A stretch of 64,000 bases of DNA from Candidatus Obscuribacterales bacterium (GTDB lineage: Bacteria; Cyanobacteriota; Vampirovibrionia; Obscuribacterales; Obscuribacteraceae), in contig JAKFVQ010000021.1 of the NCBI GenBank assembly GCA_021732085.1, positions 124,001-188,000 on the forward strand, given 5' to 3'. This document shows, in pieces, positions 46,761 through 56,408 of this stretch. Every line of letters starts with the position of its first letter. Position 1 is the first letter of the stretch. The position numbers and the translations under genes are program-made. The notes under the pieces were generated by a model. That model did no database searches. It saw nothing but the letters and a program-made list of their open reading frames with translations, and was not told where the DNA came from.

Positions 46761-47786
46761 TCATGACCGGCTGAGTTTCCATTGAGCGAGAACTGCTTCA
46801 AAGAATTGCTCGCGCTTTGTTGGATCTAGGTTTAGGCTGTATGTATCGAAAAAATATGGATTGACGATTTCAACCTTTGATCCTGATTCCGATTCTGTTT
46901 CTGGTTCATTTATTCGCCAATGCAATTCATGCGGATCCAGATGATCTTTTGAAAGCACTATTTCCCTCAGTCTCGAAATTCGCTCATCCAATGATACTGC
47001 CAGAAATGAGGCATCTCTACCAGTTAGGTTCCAGTGATATTCTAAGTCTTGGCAGTGCCCTTGAACGTCCCAGTCAGACCAGATGGACTTCACCGCTTTT
47101 TCTATCGTGTAATCAATCGTGTCGCGAAGTCCCATGGTGGCAATGAGTAGCTTCTGTTTCAGGTCGATATAAATTGAGTCTAGACAACATACGGGGTGCT
47201 TGTCTGGTGAGTATGGCGGGCAGCGGTAAAGATATTTGAGCAGCGCACTTTCACCTGATGCTAGAAGAAAATCGGGCGGGTGATCGCTAACTACGTCCAA
47301 GATGCTTCCATCTTGCGATTTGATGCTGATAACAGTATCAATCCAGTGGTCGGGATCATTTAGATCAACTACTTCGGTCTCGTCGCTAAGTTGAATGTAT
47401 TCGTCAGTAATCGAATCCATTTCGATCACCTGCTCCTTTGGAATCTGCAGGTAATCGGCGAGCGATACCATTCCATACTCCGCCCATGAAACCGTCCAGC
47501 CTGGCCATGCAAAAGGCAGCAGTTCTAGCCACAGATTTCGAATCCCGGCTTTGGTATCTTTGCTCCCACATACAACCAAATGCTTTGTATCCAAATCGAT
47601 GCATGCTCCACCTTCCCCCCACAGATCTGTTAAAAGCGATTCTTGTGTTCTTGTGGAGCGAACAAGCTCCAGCGCCGCATCAGGACCAAAGAAGAAATCC
47701 TGCTGAATACGTTTAGCTCCCCAATGGGAATAGTAATAGCTGACCTCGCCGTTCTCTTTGATGGCGTAGCTAGCTCGGTGTCCCAT
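46761..47786 (-). CDS. hypothetical protein starting MGHRASYAIKENG
   Basis: 341-residue, acidic, soluble protein without signal peptide or membrane segment. The opening GHRASYAIKENGEVSYYYSHWGA recurs, as I remember it, at the start of several uncharacterised bacterial proteins. The rest shows Trp-rich segments (LLPFAWPGWTVSWAEYGMVSLADYL) and two halves that may be a duplicated fold (CIDLDTKHLVVCG and YIDLKQKLLIAT). It ends 44 bp before the toxin gene on the same strand, with its stop near the toxin -35. An immunity or defence-related role is possible but unsupported. Confidence 0.7.
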   Translation of the reverse strand: MGHRASYAIKENGEVSYYYSHWGAKRIQQDFFFGPDAALELVRSTRTQESLLTDLWGEGGACIDLDTKHLVVCGSKDTKAGIRNLWLELLPFAWPGWTVSWAEYGMVSLADYLQIPKEQVIEMDSITDEYIQLSDETEVVDLNDPDHWIDTVISIKSQDGSILDVVSDHPPDFLLASGESALLKYLYRCPPYSPDKHPVCCLDSIYIDLKQKLLIATMGLRDTIDYTIEKAVKSIWSDWDVQGHCQDLEYHWNLTGRDASFLAVSLDERISRLREIVLSKDHLDPHELHWRINEPETESESGSKVEIVNPYFFDTYSLNLDPTKREQFFEAVLAQWKLSRS

Positions 47787-48143
47787 TCCTAACCTCGATT
47801 GCTGGCCAGCTAGTCTTCGCTGCTATTCTTGCGAACTACTCGAGCTGGGATGCTGTTTTTGCGCAACCAACAAGCGCTCCAGTATCCCATCTCATCCTCG
47901 TTAAAGGAGAACGACTTCTATCTCAAGGACGGAAACCCTTCCAAGCTCATCCTTGACTAAATTTGATCGGAGGTTGGTTGAAACAATTATGACACGGATG
48001 GTTGATGCATCGATTTTCTCACCATGACAACATGCGCACCGCAATTTAACGATGCCCGTCCCCACTGGCTTCTCAGCTTTTTAGACAGATTTGCAGCCCG
48101 TTGTCATGGTGAGAAAATAATCCAAATTTCAACGGTCTATGGA
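47787..48143. other. 357-bp gap with a large inverted repeat
   Basis: No convincing gene. Apart from the inverted-repeat element at 48013-48118 (listed separately), the left 225 bp shows no repeat, terminator or promoter I can support. Confidence 0.5.
48013..48118. repeat. inverted-repeat element, 19-bp perfect arms
   Basis: ATTTTCTCACCATGACAAC at 48013-48031 is exactly complementary to 48100-48118. The 68-bp interior is unpaired by eye. It lies 26 bp after the stop of lpdA. Size and arms resemble a MITE or other palindromic intergenic element; no clear target-site duplication flanks it. Confidence 0.85.
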
Positions 48144-49580
48144 TCAGACGTTGCTGGTTTCTTTCTTTGCCTGACGTTCGATGCGGCTGAGTGCGGCTTG
48201 TGCCGAGTCCATGATGGTTTCGGATAAGGTCGGGTGGGTGTGGATGGTGACCGAAAGATCTTCGAGCACAGCGCCCATCTCGATTGCAAGCGCAGCTTCG
48301 GCAATCAGTTCGCCAGCGCGCGCGCCAACAAGACCGACTCCGAGAACTTGAGTGGTGGCAGGATCGTATAGGACCTTCGTTTGTCCGGCTGGATCTGCAA
48401 GAGTGTGCGCGCGTCCATTCGCTGACCACGGCATCTTTGCTGATGCAACTTCAATGCCCTGATTCTTCGCTTCGGTATCGGTTAATCCGACATACGCGAT
48501 TTCCGGCTGTGTGAATACAACAGCTGGTATCACGCGGTTATCGAATGATGACTTCTTCCCTGCGATGACTTCGGCGGCAACGTAGGCTTGGCGAATGGCT
48601 CTGTGAGCCAACATCGGCTGACCGGAAACGTCGCCGATTGCGAATATACGCTTCTCGTTTGTGCGGCATTCGTGGTCAACTGGAATGAATCCGTGCTCGT
48701 CAGTTTTGACTCCGCATGTTTCTAGTTCCAAGTTGTCGCTATTCGGTCTGCGCCCCACTGATACCAAAACGCGATCGAAGGTCATTTCCTTTGGCGCATC
48801 TTTTCCTTCGAGCGTGGCTTTGATACCCTTGCCGCTCTCTTCGATCTTCGCAACTTTGGTGCTGAGATAGATGTTCTTCAGCGTGGATGTGAGGTGCTGT
48901 TGAAGCGGACGAACGAGGTCGCGGTCAACGCCAGGAAGCAATCCGTCTGTCATTTCCACAACGGTAACTTCGCTGCCGAGTGCTGCGTAAACTGTCGCCA
49001 TTTCCAGTCCGATGTATCCACCACCCACGATGAGCAGTGTCTTCGGAATGTCTTGAATCTTCAACGCGCCAGTCGAATCCATCACGCGATCAGATCCAAT
49101 ATCAAACATCTTCGGCACTACAGGACGTGAACCAGTTGCGATGATGCACTGTTTGAATTTGATACGCACAGCTGATTCGCCATCGGATTCGACGCGAATA
49201 CTGCGTCCATCTTTAAATATAGCGTTTCCGTGAATGACTTCGATGCCTGCGCTCTTGCACTTGCCCGCGATACCACCAGCAAGTTTGTCGAGGATGCTTT
49301 CCTTCCAAGTGCGCAGTTTGTCAATTTCGATTTTCGGTGCGCCGAAGTTCAATCCGAATTCAGCCGCGTGCTTCGTTTCCGAAATCAATTCAGCTGCGTG
49401 CAGCAATGCCTTCGACGGGATGCAACCCACGTGCAAGCAGGTGCCGCCTAGCTTCGGGCTGCCGTCAACGAGAATCGTTTTGACTCCCAGTTCTGCTGCG
49501 CGTAATGCTGCGGTGTATCCACCCGGTCCGCCGCCAATTACGACGAGATGAATGTCCTGGACCATTTCTCCAACAACCAT
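48144..49580 (-). CDS. lpdA: dihydrolipoamide dehydrogenase (E3)
   Basis: 478-residue flavoprotein that reoxidises the dihydrolipoyl group of E2 and reduces NAD+. FAD-binding GGGPGGYTAALRAAELG starts at about 16. The redox disulfide is C48/C53 in GGTCLHVGCIPSK. NAD-binding GGGYIGLEMATVYAALGSEV lies near 185, IFAIGDV near 310, and the active-site His is in IHTHPTLSE near the end. It is the last gene of the 2-oxoacid dehydrogenase operon, 3 bp after E2. Confidence 0.97.
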   Translation of the reverse strand: MVVGEMVQDIHLVVIGGGPGGYTAALRAAELGVKTILVDGSPKLGGTCLHVGCIPSKALLHAAELISETKHAAEFGLNFGAPKIEIDKLRTWKESILDKLAGGIAGKCKSAGIEVIHGNAIFKDGRSIRVESDGESAVRIKFKQCIIATGSRPVVPKMFDIGSDRVMDSTGALKIQDIPKTLLIVGGGYIGLEMATVYAALGSEVTVVEMTDGLLPGVDRDLVRPLQQHLTSTLKNIYLSTKVAKIEESGKGIKATLEGKDAPKEMTFDRVLVSVGRRPNSDNLELETCGVKTDEHGFIPVDHECRTNEKRIFAIGDVSGQPMLAHRAIRQAYVAAEVIAGKKSSFDNRVIPAVVFTQPEIAYVGLTDTEAKNQGIEVASAKMPWSANGRAHTLADPAGQTKVLYDPATTQVLGVGLVGARAGELIAEAALAIEMGAVLEDLSVTIHTHPTLSETIMDSAQAALSRIERQAKKETSNV

Positions 49581-49583
49581 GGC

Positions 49584-51035
49584 TTAGACCTCCAGTAGAA
49601 GTTTGAAGGGATCTTCAAGACACTCTGATACGTGCCTGACGAAAAACGCGGCTTCGGCACCATCGGCGACGCGGTGGTCGAACGAGAGGGTGACATTCAA
49701 TATATTGCGTACGACGATTTCGCCGTTGCGAACAACTGGAGTCAGCTTCGACTTCGCCATTCCGAAGATGCCGACTTCCGGATAGTTCACCATCGGCATC
49801 ATGCCGGTGCCGCCGATGGCACCGATATTGGTGATGGTGAATGTGCCGCCCTGCAGTTTGTCGAGTTCGATTTTGCCATCGCGTGTTTTTTGCGCGATGT
49901 CGGCAAGCTCGATCGAGATATCAACGATGCTCTTCTTATCCACATCTTTGATGACCGGTACAATCAAGCCGCGCTCTGTAGCCACTGCAACGCCAACATT
50001 GTAGTAGCGCTTGTAGACGATTTCGCTGGTGCTTTCATCGAGGCTCGAATTGAATTGCGGATATTTCTTCAATGCAGAAACAATCGCCTTCAACGCCAGA
50101 ACGGTCAGAGTCAGCTTGCCGCCTTTTTGCGCAACTGATTTCTCGTGCTTGGCGCGATATGCTTCCAGTTCGGTGATGTCGATTTGATCGAAGTGCGCAA
50201 CGTGTGGAACGTGCGTCCATGATTGCGTCATGTTGATCGCGATGCGACGGCGCAATGAGCGAAGTGGTACTCTTTCGACTGGACCAAACTTAGTGAAGTC
50301 CGGCAAGTCGACCGGGCTTACAGTTAGGGGTTCGCGTGCCAACGACTCTGACGATTCGCGCTGAGCTGTTGCTCCCGTAGCTCCGCCGCGAGCTGCCGGT
50401 GAATGGCGATGAGTGGAGGGCGCGGAAGTCGCTGGAGCTGCTGCACTTGCATTGCCGCGTACGCTGGAAGGAACTCCTTCGGCAAACGCTCTGATGTCTT
50501 CTTTGAGAACGCGTCCAGCTGGCCCCGAGCCTTTTACCAATTTGATATCGACACCCATCTCGCGAGCGAGGCGGCGTGTTGCCGGTGCTGCAGGAACTGG
50601 TCCGCTCAGATTCTTCGGCATGTCTGCCACTGCGGCGCTGCTGCGTCCATTGCTTCCTGCTCCGGCTGCAGAACCTGCTCCAGCTTCGGCTGCAACTTTG
50701 CCTGCACCGGCTGTGGTGCTAGCAGTCGTAGCTTTCTGCTGTTCTTTTCCGTACTCTTCTTTCTCCGCTCTGCCTTGCTTAGGAGCCGCGCCGGCGCCGG
50801 CGGTATTGAATGTGATCATCACATTGCCGACCTTCGCCATCTCGCCTTCTTTGACGACGATCTTTTCGACAACGCCTGTAACCGGCGATGTGATTTCCAC
50901 AACTGCCTTGTCCGTTTCAACGTCGAAAATCGGTTGGTACTCTTTAACAGAATCGCCCACTTTTACCTTGATCGAAAGAACTTCAGCTTCGTGGATACCC
51001 TCTCCAACGTCTGGCAGTTTGAATTCAAAAACCAT
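49584..51035 (-). CDS. dihydrolipoyl acyltransferase (E2) of the 2-oxoacid dehydrogenase complex
   Basis: 483-residue core subunit. One lipoyl domain (1-80) carries Lys43 in [10 protein letters not shown]. An Ala/Gly/Ser-rich linker, a peripheral-subunit-binding domain (about 150-186; [20 protein letters not shown]) and a second flexible linker follow. The catalytic acyltransferase domain (about 245-483) has [10 protein letters not shown] with the active His near 453. The single lipoyl domain fits Gram-positive/cyanobacterial-type pyruvate or branched-chain complexes. Acyl specificity (acetyl versus branched) cannot be fixed by eye. Confidence 0.94.
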   Translation of the reverse strand: MVFEFKLPDVGEGIHEAEVLSIKVKVGDSVKEYQPIFDVETDKAVVEITSPVTGVVEKIVVKEGEMAKVGNVMITFNTAGAGAAPKQGRAEKEEYGKEQQKATTASTTAGAGKVAAEAGAGSAAGAGSNGRSSAAVADMPKNLSGPVPAAPATRRLAREMGVDIKLVKGSGPAGRVLKEDIRAFAEGVPSSVRGNASAAAPATSAPSTHRHSPAARGGATGATAQRESSESLAREPLTVSPVDLPDFTKFGPVERVPLRSLRRRIAINMTQSWTHVPHVAHFDQIDITELEAYRAKHEKSVAQKGGKLTLTVLALKAIVSALKKYPQFNSSLDESTSEIVYKRYYNVGVAVATERGLIVPVIKDVDKKSIVDISIELADIAQKTRDGKIELDKLQGGTFTITNIGAIGGTGMMPMVNYPEVGIFGMAKSKLTPVVRNGEIVVRNILNVTLSFDHRVADGAEAAFFVRHVSECLEDPFKLLLEV

Positions 51036-51070
51036 TTTATGCTCCTAAATTATCTCGGGCTAAAGCAAGT

Positions 51071-51090
51071 GGGGCGCATTTCTGCGCCCC
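51071..51090. other. intercistronic hairpin between E1beta and E2
   Basis: Perfect 8-bp GGGGCGCA-TTTC-TGCGCCCC hairpin with no T run, in the 63-bp gap between two co-directional operon genes. Likely an RNA processing or stability element, or a weak attenuator. Confidence 0.7.
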
Positions 51091-51098
51091 GAGTAGAA

Positions 51099-52079
51099 CT
51101 AAAAGGAGAGAACTTCTCTGACTGCTGCGACGATCTTGTCGGCGTCAGGGATGTAGGCACGCTCACGCGCAAAATATGGGATTGGCGTGTCGTAACCTGT
51201 GATGCGCTTAATAGGCGCTTCCAGATATTCGATTGCGTGCTCGTTGATGCGGGCGATAACTTCAGAACCGATACCGCAGGTGCGTGGTCCTTCGTGGATG
51301 ACGACGGCGCGTCCTGTTTTGCGAACGGAGTTGACGATGGTATCGGTATCCAACGGAGCGATACTCAGCAGGTCGATGATTTCCGGCTTGAGACCGTCTT
51401 CATCTTCCAAGATTTCAGCAGCATCGATGGCGGCACGAACGGTGGCACCATATGAGATGAGCGTAATGTCTTTGCCTTCCTGAACGACTTGGGCTCTGCC
51501 TATTGGGTAGGTCTCAATCGCTTCCGGAACGTCCTCGCGGAACAATCTATATAATGCTTTCGGTTCGTAGTAGATAACCGGATCCGGATCTTGGATGGCA
51601 GCATGCAACAAAGCACGCGCGCTGCGTGGTCCGGACGGCATTACGACCTTCAAGCCGGGCGAGTGTGCGTAGATAGCTTCGCGGCTTTCGCTGTGGTGTT
51701 CGATGGCTCTGATGCCGCCGCCGGAGGGGCAGCGAAGAACCATCGGAACGCTCAGTCTTCCGCGTGTGCGATTGCGGAAGCGAGCAGCGTGCATTTCGAT
51801 TTGGTGATATGCATAGTACTCGAAGCTGGAGAATTGAATTTCAGCGACCGGACGTAATCCATATATCGCCATTCCAATAGCGGTGCCGACGATGCCGGAC
51901 TCAGCAAGCGGTGTGTCGATGACGCGCTTGTCGCCATACTTTGCGTGCAAGCCTTCGGTTACGCGGAATACGCCTTCATCCGGTCCGACGTCTTCGCCCA
52001 TGACGACGACGCGATTGTCGCGCTCCATCGCCTCGTTGAGAGCCATGTTGATGGCTTTAGCCATATTGATATCAGGCAT
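51099..52079 (-). CDS. 2-oxoacid dehydrogenase E1 beta subunit
   Basis: 326-residue transketolase-fold subunit that completes the thiamine-diphosphate site with E1alpha. Typical stretches are MNMALNEAMERDNRVVVMGEDVG-like AINMALNEAMERDNRVVVMGEDVG, GLRPVAEIQF, MVLRCPSGGGIRAIEHHSES, DPVIYYEPKALYR and VVIHEGPRTCGIGSEV. The length matches PdhB/BkdA2 of Bacillus. It starts 2 bp after the E1alpha stop. Confidence 0.95.
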   Translation of the reverse strand: MPDINMAKAINMALNEAMERDNRVVVMGEDVGPDEGVFRVTEGLHAKYGDKRVIDTPLAESGIVGTAIGMAIYGLRPVAEIQFSSFEYYAYHQIEMHAARFRNRTRGRLSVPMVLRCPSGGGIRAIEHHSESREAIYAHSPGLKVVMPSGPRSARALLHAAIQDPDPVIYYEPKALYRLFREDVPEAIETYPIGRAQVVQEGKDITLISYGATVRAAIDAAEILEDEDGLKPEIIDLLSIAPLDTDTIVNSVRKTGRAVVIHEGPRTCGIGSEVIARINEHAIEYLEAPIKRITGYDTPIPYFARERAYIPDADKIVAAVREVLSF

Positions 52080-52081
52080 TT

Positions 52082-53224
52082 TTACTTACCCCTCCCAACT
52101 GCACCAGCTTCATCTCTGGTTTCTTTTTCTGTGATTTCAATGCCCAAGTGCTTTGCCAATTCTTCCTTCTGCTCGACAAGATTGGATGGCAACTCGGCAT
52201 AAAGGTAATCAAACATCTTGAGTGGATCTGACAGAGGCGGCTTCTTGCAAGCTTCTTCTGCGTTAGTGATCGCTTCGTTGATGCGAGCGTCGATTTCTTC
52301 TTCCATTGTTTTGAAATCGGCGTCCGTCATAACTTTCTTCGTCTTGAGATATTTCTCGAAGCGAATAAGCGGTTCCTTCGCCATCCAGGTGTTGCACTCT
52401 TCGGTCGAGCGATAACGAGTCGGATCGTCGGCCGTTGTGTGTGGTGTGTATCTGTAAGTGAGACACTCGATTAGAGTCGGTCCGCCACCATTGCGCGCTT
52501 TTTCAACAGCTTCTTTTGAAGCTGCGTAGACAGCAAGGACATCGTTGCCGTCGACGCGGATTCCATCCATTCCATAAGACAATGCGCGCTGTGCAATTGT
52601 TTGGTTGCGCATTTGTTTTGTCAGCGGCACCGAAATTGCATATTGATTGTTCAAACAAATAAACACAACCGGTGCTTGATAGACAGCGGCGAAGTTCATT
52701 GCTTCGTGGCAGTCTCCTTCAGATGAAGCACCGTCTCCAAAATATGTCATGACGACATTCTTGTCGCCTTTGAGATTGTTTGCCATCCCGATACCGGCAG
52801 CGTGCAGCAACTGGCTGGCGATCGGCACCGAGATTGGCAGGTCGTTAGTGCCTTCCGGAGGGACTGCACCTTCTTCGTAACCCATCCAGTAAATGAGAAT
52901 TTGCTCCAGAGTCCAACCGCGATACAGGAAACCCGCCAATTCGCGATATGCCGGAACGTGCCAGTCAGCCTTTTCGAGGTTGACCACAGAGCCAAGACTG
53001 ATTGCTTCGTGACCCGAGGCTTGCGGGAAGGTTCCAATTCTTCCCTGGCGTTGAAGCTTTAACAAGCGCTCATCAACGCGACGTGCAAAAAGCATCCAGC
53101 GATACATTTCTTTGAGCTTTGTGGCTTCGATTTTGGGTTCGAGCTTAGTGTCGACTTCGCCGTTCTCGCTTAGTATCGAGAGATACTCAAGTTTGTGCGG
53201 AATATCAATCGGTGTTCTTGGCAT
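52082..53224 (-). CDS. 2-oxoacid (pyruvate-type) dehydrogenase E1 alpha subunit
   Basis: 380-residue thiamine-diphosphate subunit that decarboxylates the 2-oxoacid. The ThDP motif runs from GDGASSEGDCHEAMNFAAVY to CLNNQYAISVP. RQGRIGTFPQASGHEAISLGS, YRELAGFLYRGW and the phosphorylation-loop-like YRYTPHTTADDPTRYR are Bacillus PdhA-like. The N-terminus also resembles BkdA1, so branched-chain substrates are possible. It is the first gene of the operon E1alpha-E1beta-E2-E3 and faces lipA across 145 bp. Confidence 0.94.
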   Translation of the reverse strand: MPRTPIDIPHKLEYLSILSENGEVDTKLEPKIEATKLKEMYRWMLFARRVDERLLKLQRQGRIGTFPQASGHEAISLGSVVNLEKADWHVPAYRELAGFLYRGWTLEQILIYWMGYEEGAVPPEGTNDLPISVPIASQLLHAAGIGMANNLKGDKNVVMTYFGDGASSEGDCHEAMNFAAVYQAPVVFICLNNQYAISVPLTKQMRNQTIAQRALSYGMDGIRVDGNDVLAVYAASKEAVEKARNGGGPTLIECLTYRYTPHTTADDPTRYRSTEECNTWMAKEPLIRFEKYLKTKKVMTDADFKTMEEEIDARINEAITNAEEACKKPPLSDPLKMFDYLYAELPSNLVEQKEELAKHLGIEITEKETRDEAGAVGRGK

Positions 53225-53369
53225 TGCTTTGATGTCCTGTTTATTAGCTGAAGAAAACCTGTGTGTTTATGTTTGGATGGCATTCATTGTGTCATATTTA
53301 CGTTGATCAAAAACGAAAATTTTGTCGAATGAAATCGGGCTCCCAAGCTGTTGTAGAGCGGAAATCTGA

Positions 53370-54398
53370 ATGAACAATAAAGAAATTGCTGACATCTCTG
53401 AAGCTGTGGATCGTATGAATGACCACGATCATGAGTCTGAATGCGGCTCTGGCTGCGGCGATCAAGCGATCGGCTGTGAGAGCGAAGTAAAAGCTGTGGC
53501 GGTGGAATTGACGACGTCGGCAAAACCTCAACGCCCGCGCAAGCCAGAATGGCTAAAAGTTAGTCTTCCAACGGGTGAAGGATATAAACGAATTAAGGGT
53601 TTGATTTCCGACAATCGTTTGAATACCGTATGCGAATCTGCCGCCTGTCCCAATCGCGGCGAGTGCTGGTCGCGTCAAACTGCGACATTGATGATTCTTG
53701 GTAATGTCTGCACACGCAGTTGTGGATTCTGTAATGTGATTACAGGCAAGCCCACTGAACTAGATCTCGACGAGCCGCGCCGCGTCGCTGAAGCTGTTGA
53801 GATTATGGATTTGAAATATACAGTGATCACGTCGGTCAATCGTGACGAATTGAAAGACGGCGGCGCGGGCGTGTGGGCTGAGACTATCCGCTGCGTGCGC
53901 GAGCGTTCACCCAAGACAAGAATAGAAGTGCTGATTCCGGACTTCTGCGGAAACTGGGACGCACTTAATACGGTGCTTGCCGCCAAGCCTGATGTCCTCA
54001 ATCACAACATGGAAACGGTCGAGCGTCTCTATTTGAAGGTGCGTCCGCAAGCAAAGTACTGGCGCAGTCTAGAACTCATATCTCGGGCTAAGGAAGCCGG
54101 CTTCGTAACTAAGTCCGGTTTTATGGTTGGGCTCGGCGAGCAAGAAGACGAAGTGGTCAAATTGCTGAAAGACCTTCGCGAAGCCAATGTCGACCTGGTC
54201 ACCATCGGTCAGTACATGCAACCGACGCTCGATCATTTGCCAGTAGAGGATTGGGTGCCGCCAGCAACATTTGCTCGCTATCATCAAATCGGAATGGAGA
54301 TGGGATTCACAAATGTATTCTCCGGTCCGCTCGTGCGCAGCAGCTATCACGCCGAAGAACAAGCCGAAACGGCCAAGGCGATGATAGCCACTTCATGA
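53370..54398 (+). CDS. lipA: lipoyl synthase
   Basis: 342-residue radical-SAM enzyme that inserts two sulfurs into octanoyl-E2 or octanoyl-H protein. The auxiliary-cluster cysteines are in CESAACPNRGEC (about 88-99) and the radical-SAM cysteines in CTRSCGFC (about 114-121). GLGEQEDEV and GQYMQPT follow, and the terminal RSSYHA motif is present. An unusual N-terminal extension of about 50 residues is His/Asp/Cys-rich (NDHDHESECGSGCGDQAIGCES). It is divergent from the dehydrogenase operon whose E2 it modifies. Confidence 0.96.
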   Translation: MNNKEIADISEAVDRMNDHDHESECGSGCGDQAIGCESEVKAVAVELTTSAKPQRPRKPEWLKVSLPTGEGYKRIKGLISDNRLNTVCESAACPNRGECWSRQTATLMILGNVCTRSCGFCNVITGKPTELDLDEPRRVAEAVEIMDLKYTVITSVNRDELKDGGAGVWAETIRCVRERSPKTRIEVLIPDFCGNWDALNTVLAAKPDVLNHNMETVERLYLKVRPQAKYWRSLELISRAKEAGFVTKSGFMVGLGEQEDEVVKLLKDLREANVDLVTIGQYMQPTLDHLPVEDWVPPATFARYHQIGMEMGFTNVFSGPLVRSSYHAEEQAETAKAMIATS

Positions 54399-54715
54399 TA
54401 GCCCGCTCAGATATGAAGGCTGGAAGGCTCACCAGCGCTTGATTTCGGCTTTCAAGAATGTGGGAATCACGTAGGAAGACGATGGGAAGGAACACTTGAA
54501 AATCCATCCTGCGCGCTCTTTTTGCGATTGCATTTCGGCGCGAAGCTAGAGTAGGCGCTGGCGAAGCGCTTTCTTACGCCATTCTCAGCATCGAAATCTC
54601 GAAAGGCAGATGAGAAAAGTCTTTGTAGACGCGCCCTCTCCGATGTTTCATTATCTTGACATTGACCACTGATTTTTTATGGCTTCACGGTTAGCGTTCT
54701 GGCGGGGATGTTTTA
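54399..54715. promoter_or_regulatory. 317-bp gap: weak terminator and candidate promoter
   Basis: A GCGCT-GGCGA-AGCGC hairpin followed by TTTCTT (54555-54575) may end lipA transcripts. TTGACA (54656-54661) with TATGGC 16 bp further (54678-54683) is a candidate promoter for the LRV gene. No gene is supported. Confidence 0.45.
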
Positions 54716-56368
54716 GTGAGCGTTTCTCAACAGTTTCTTAGTTCCATATTCGATTTTACGGACCGACATAAAGGTCCGGACGAATGGCGTTTCGATGCGG
54801 AACTTCATTGGCTTGTCGAAAACTTTCAGGGATTGACCTGCGAGTTAGACAATGAATCTGTTGAGTTAGCCTCAGAAGAAAGCGATGAAATCAATGGCGA
54901 GGGGCTCTGGTATTTGGCGATGCATGAGAGCTCCAGTGTGAGGCAGTTCGTTGCCGGTCATCTCGGGACACCGGAAGATTGTCTCAAACTTTTAGCGCGT
55001 GATCGCGAGTCGAATGTCCGGCAGTTGGTGGCAGCAAACCCCAACACTCCCGGACGCGCTTGCGATGAGCTTGCGGGCGACCAGAACTTGTTGGTTCGCC
55101 GCAGTGCTGCCGCAAATAGAAACACATCGGCGACGTTATTACATATATTGAGTGCGGAAAAAGACTCAGCCGTGCGTATGGCAGTCGGCTCGAATCCCGA
55201 TGCCGATGCTGAAACTCTGCGTATCTTATCTGAGGATGTTGAATTGGAAGTGCGCTTCCATGTCGCATCGCATCCACGCTTACCTGAGCCGTCGCAAATG
55301 ACATTGGCGCAAGATGAATCATTGTTCGTGCGTCAAGCGATTGCCCGCAATATTGGTGTTATGCAAGCTGTACTTGTTCGTTTGTCTGAAGATGCGGAGC
55401 CCTCGGTGCGACGCATAGTGGCGGAAAATCCAAATACGCCCGAGCCTGTCCTGAGGAGGATGGCGCAAGATGATGATGTCTACGTCCGAAGAGCTGTTGC
55501 TGAGAACACAAGCTCGGGAGCCGAAACCTTCGCGCTCTTAGCTGATGACGCAGACATTCTCACTCGCATGATTGTTGCGATCAACGAGTCTCGCCCGCGC
55601 GAAGTTGCATTCGCCCTGGCAAGCGATCCCGAAGAGACAATTCGCATTGCTTTGGCCCGCACTGAATCGATATCTGCAGATGCTGCCATGAAACTTGCAC
55701 TTGATGATTCAGTCAAAGTTCGCACATGGCTGGCACGCAACGAAAGCATTTTGCCTGATCTTCTGATTATGCTTTCACATGATTTTGATTTGACAGTACG
55801 TCAATCAGTTGCAGATAATCCCAGGGCGCCGGAAGCAGCACTTGAGATTCTGCACAAAGACACCCATATATTCATTCGCCGCCAAAAGGTGGATGAAAGC
55901 TCGATCGATGATGAAACTCTTCGCGAGTTCGCCAGCAGCACGAGCAGCTTTGTCCGCGGTTATGTCGCCTCGTGCTTGTCGACGCCTGCGGATCTACTTA
56001 AACAGCTTTCCTCCGATGAGTCACCTGAAGTCAGGATGAGGGTTGCCGCGAATCCCAATACACATCCGGCAACCCTCCACCTGATGTCTTCTGATCCAAA
56101 TGACGAGGTGAAAATCTCGATCATCGGAAACACACACGCGCCGTTTGTGGCTCTAACTGCGATGGCTAAGGATCCCAATCCGCGTATTCGAATGCTCCTG
56201 GCGGCAACGCCCTGGATTCTCCCCTCAACGTTGGAAATCTTGCAGCGCGACGAAGATCTGTTCGTCAGACGCAAGGTGACCAAGCGCATGATTGAGCGAC
56301 GAATGCGTGAGGAACTTATCCAGGTGAGGACAAAAGAAAATGTTGTTACGGCAGGTTCGGATATCTAA
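54716..56368 (+). CDS. leucine-rich-repeat-variant (LRV) protein
   Basis: 550-residue soluble protein. Residues about 65-530 are some 19 degenerate repeats of about 24 residues of the form VRxxVAxNPNTPxxxLxxLAxDxdxx, the variant leucine-rich repeat (LRV) solenoid first described in Azotobacter. Examples are VRQLVAANPNTPGRACDELAGD and VRRIVAENPNTPEPVLRRMAQD. The Cys cluster of the Azotobacter protein's N-terminus is absent. Probably a protein-protein interaction solenoid in the cytoplasm. GTG start at 54716 is preceded by GGGGA at about 9 nt. Confidence 0.88.
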   Translation: MSVSQQFLSSIFDFTDRHKGPDEWRFDAELHWLVENFQGLTCELDNESVELASEESDEINGEGLWYLAMHESSSVRQFVAGHLGTPEDCLKLLARDRESNVRQLVAANPNTPGRACDELAGDQNLLVRRSAAANRNTSATLLHILSAEKDSAVRMAVGSNPDADAETLRILSEDVELEVRFHVASHPRLPEPSQMTLAQDESLFVRQAIARNIGVMQAVLVRLSEDAEPSVRRIVAENPNTPEPVLRRMAQDDDVYVRRAVAENTSSGAETFALLADDADILTRMIVAINESRPREVAFALASDPEETIRIALARTESISADAAMKLALDDSVKVRTWLARNESILPDLLIMLSHDFDLTVRQSVADNPRAPEAALEILHKDTHIFIRRQKVDESSIDDETLREFASSTSSFVRGYVASCLSTPADLLKQLSSDESPEVRMRVAANPNTHPATLHLMSSDPNDEVKISIIGNTHAPFVALTAMAKDPNPRIRMLLAATPWILPSTLEILQRDEDLFVRRKVTKRMIERRMREELIQVRTKENVVTAGSDI

Positions 56369-56408
56369 GATTCAACTTTCAAAGTTCGAGTTCGTGGGAG
56401 TGGTTGGC

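Noticed and set aside
47787..48118. Insertion sequence with transposase
   Set aside because: Only terminal-like arms are present; the 68-bp interior cannot encode a transposase.
48024..48227. 67-residue frame crossing the inverted repeat
   Set aside because: Starts inside a palindrome arm and runs antisense into lpdA.
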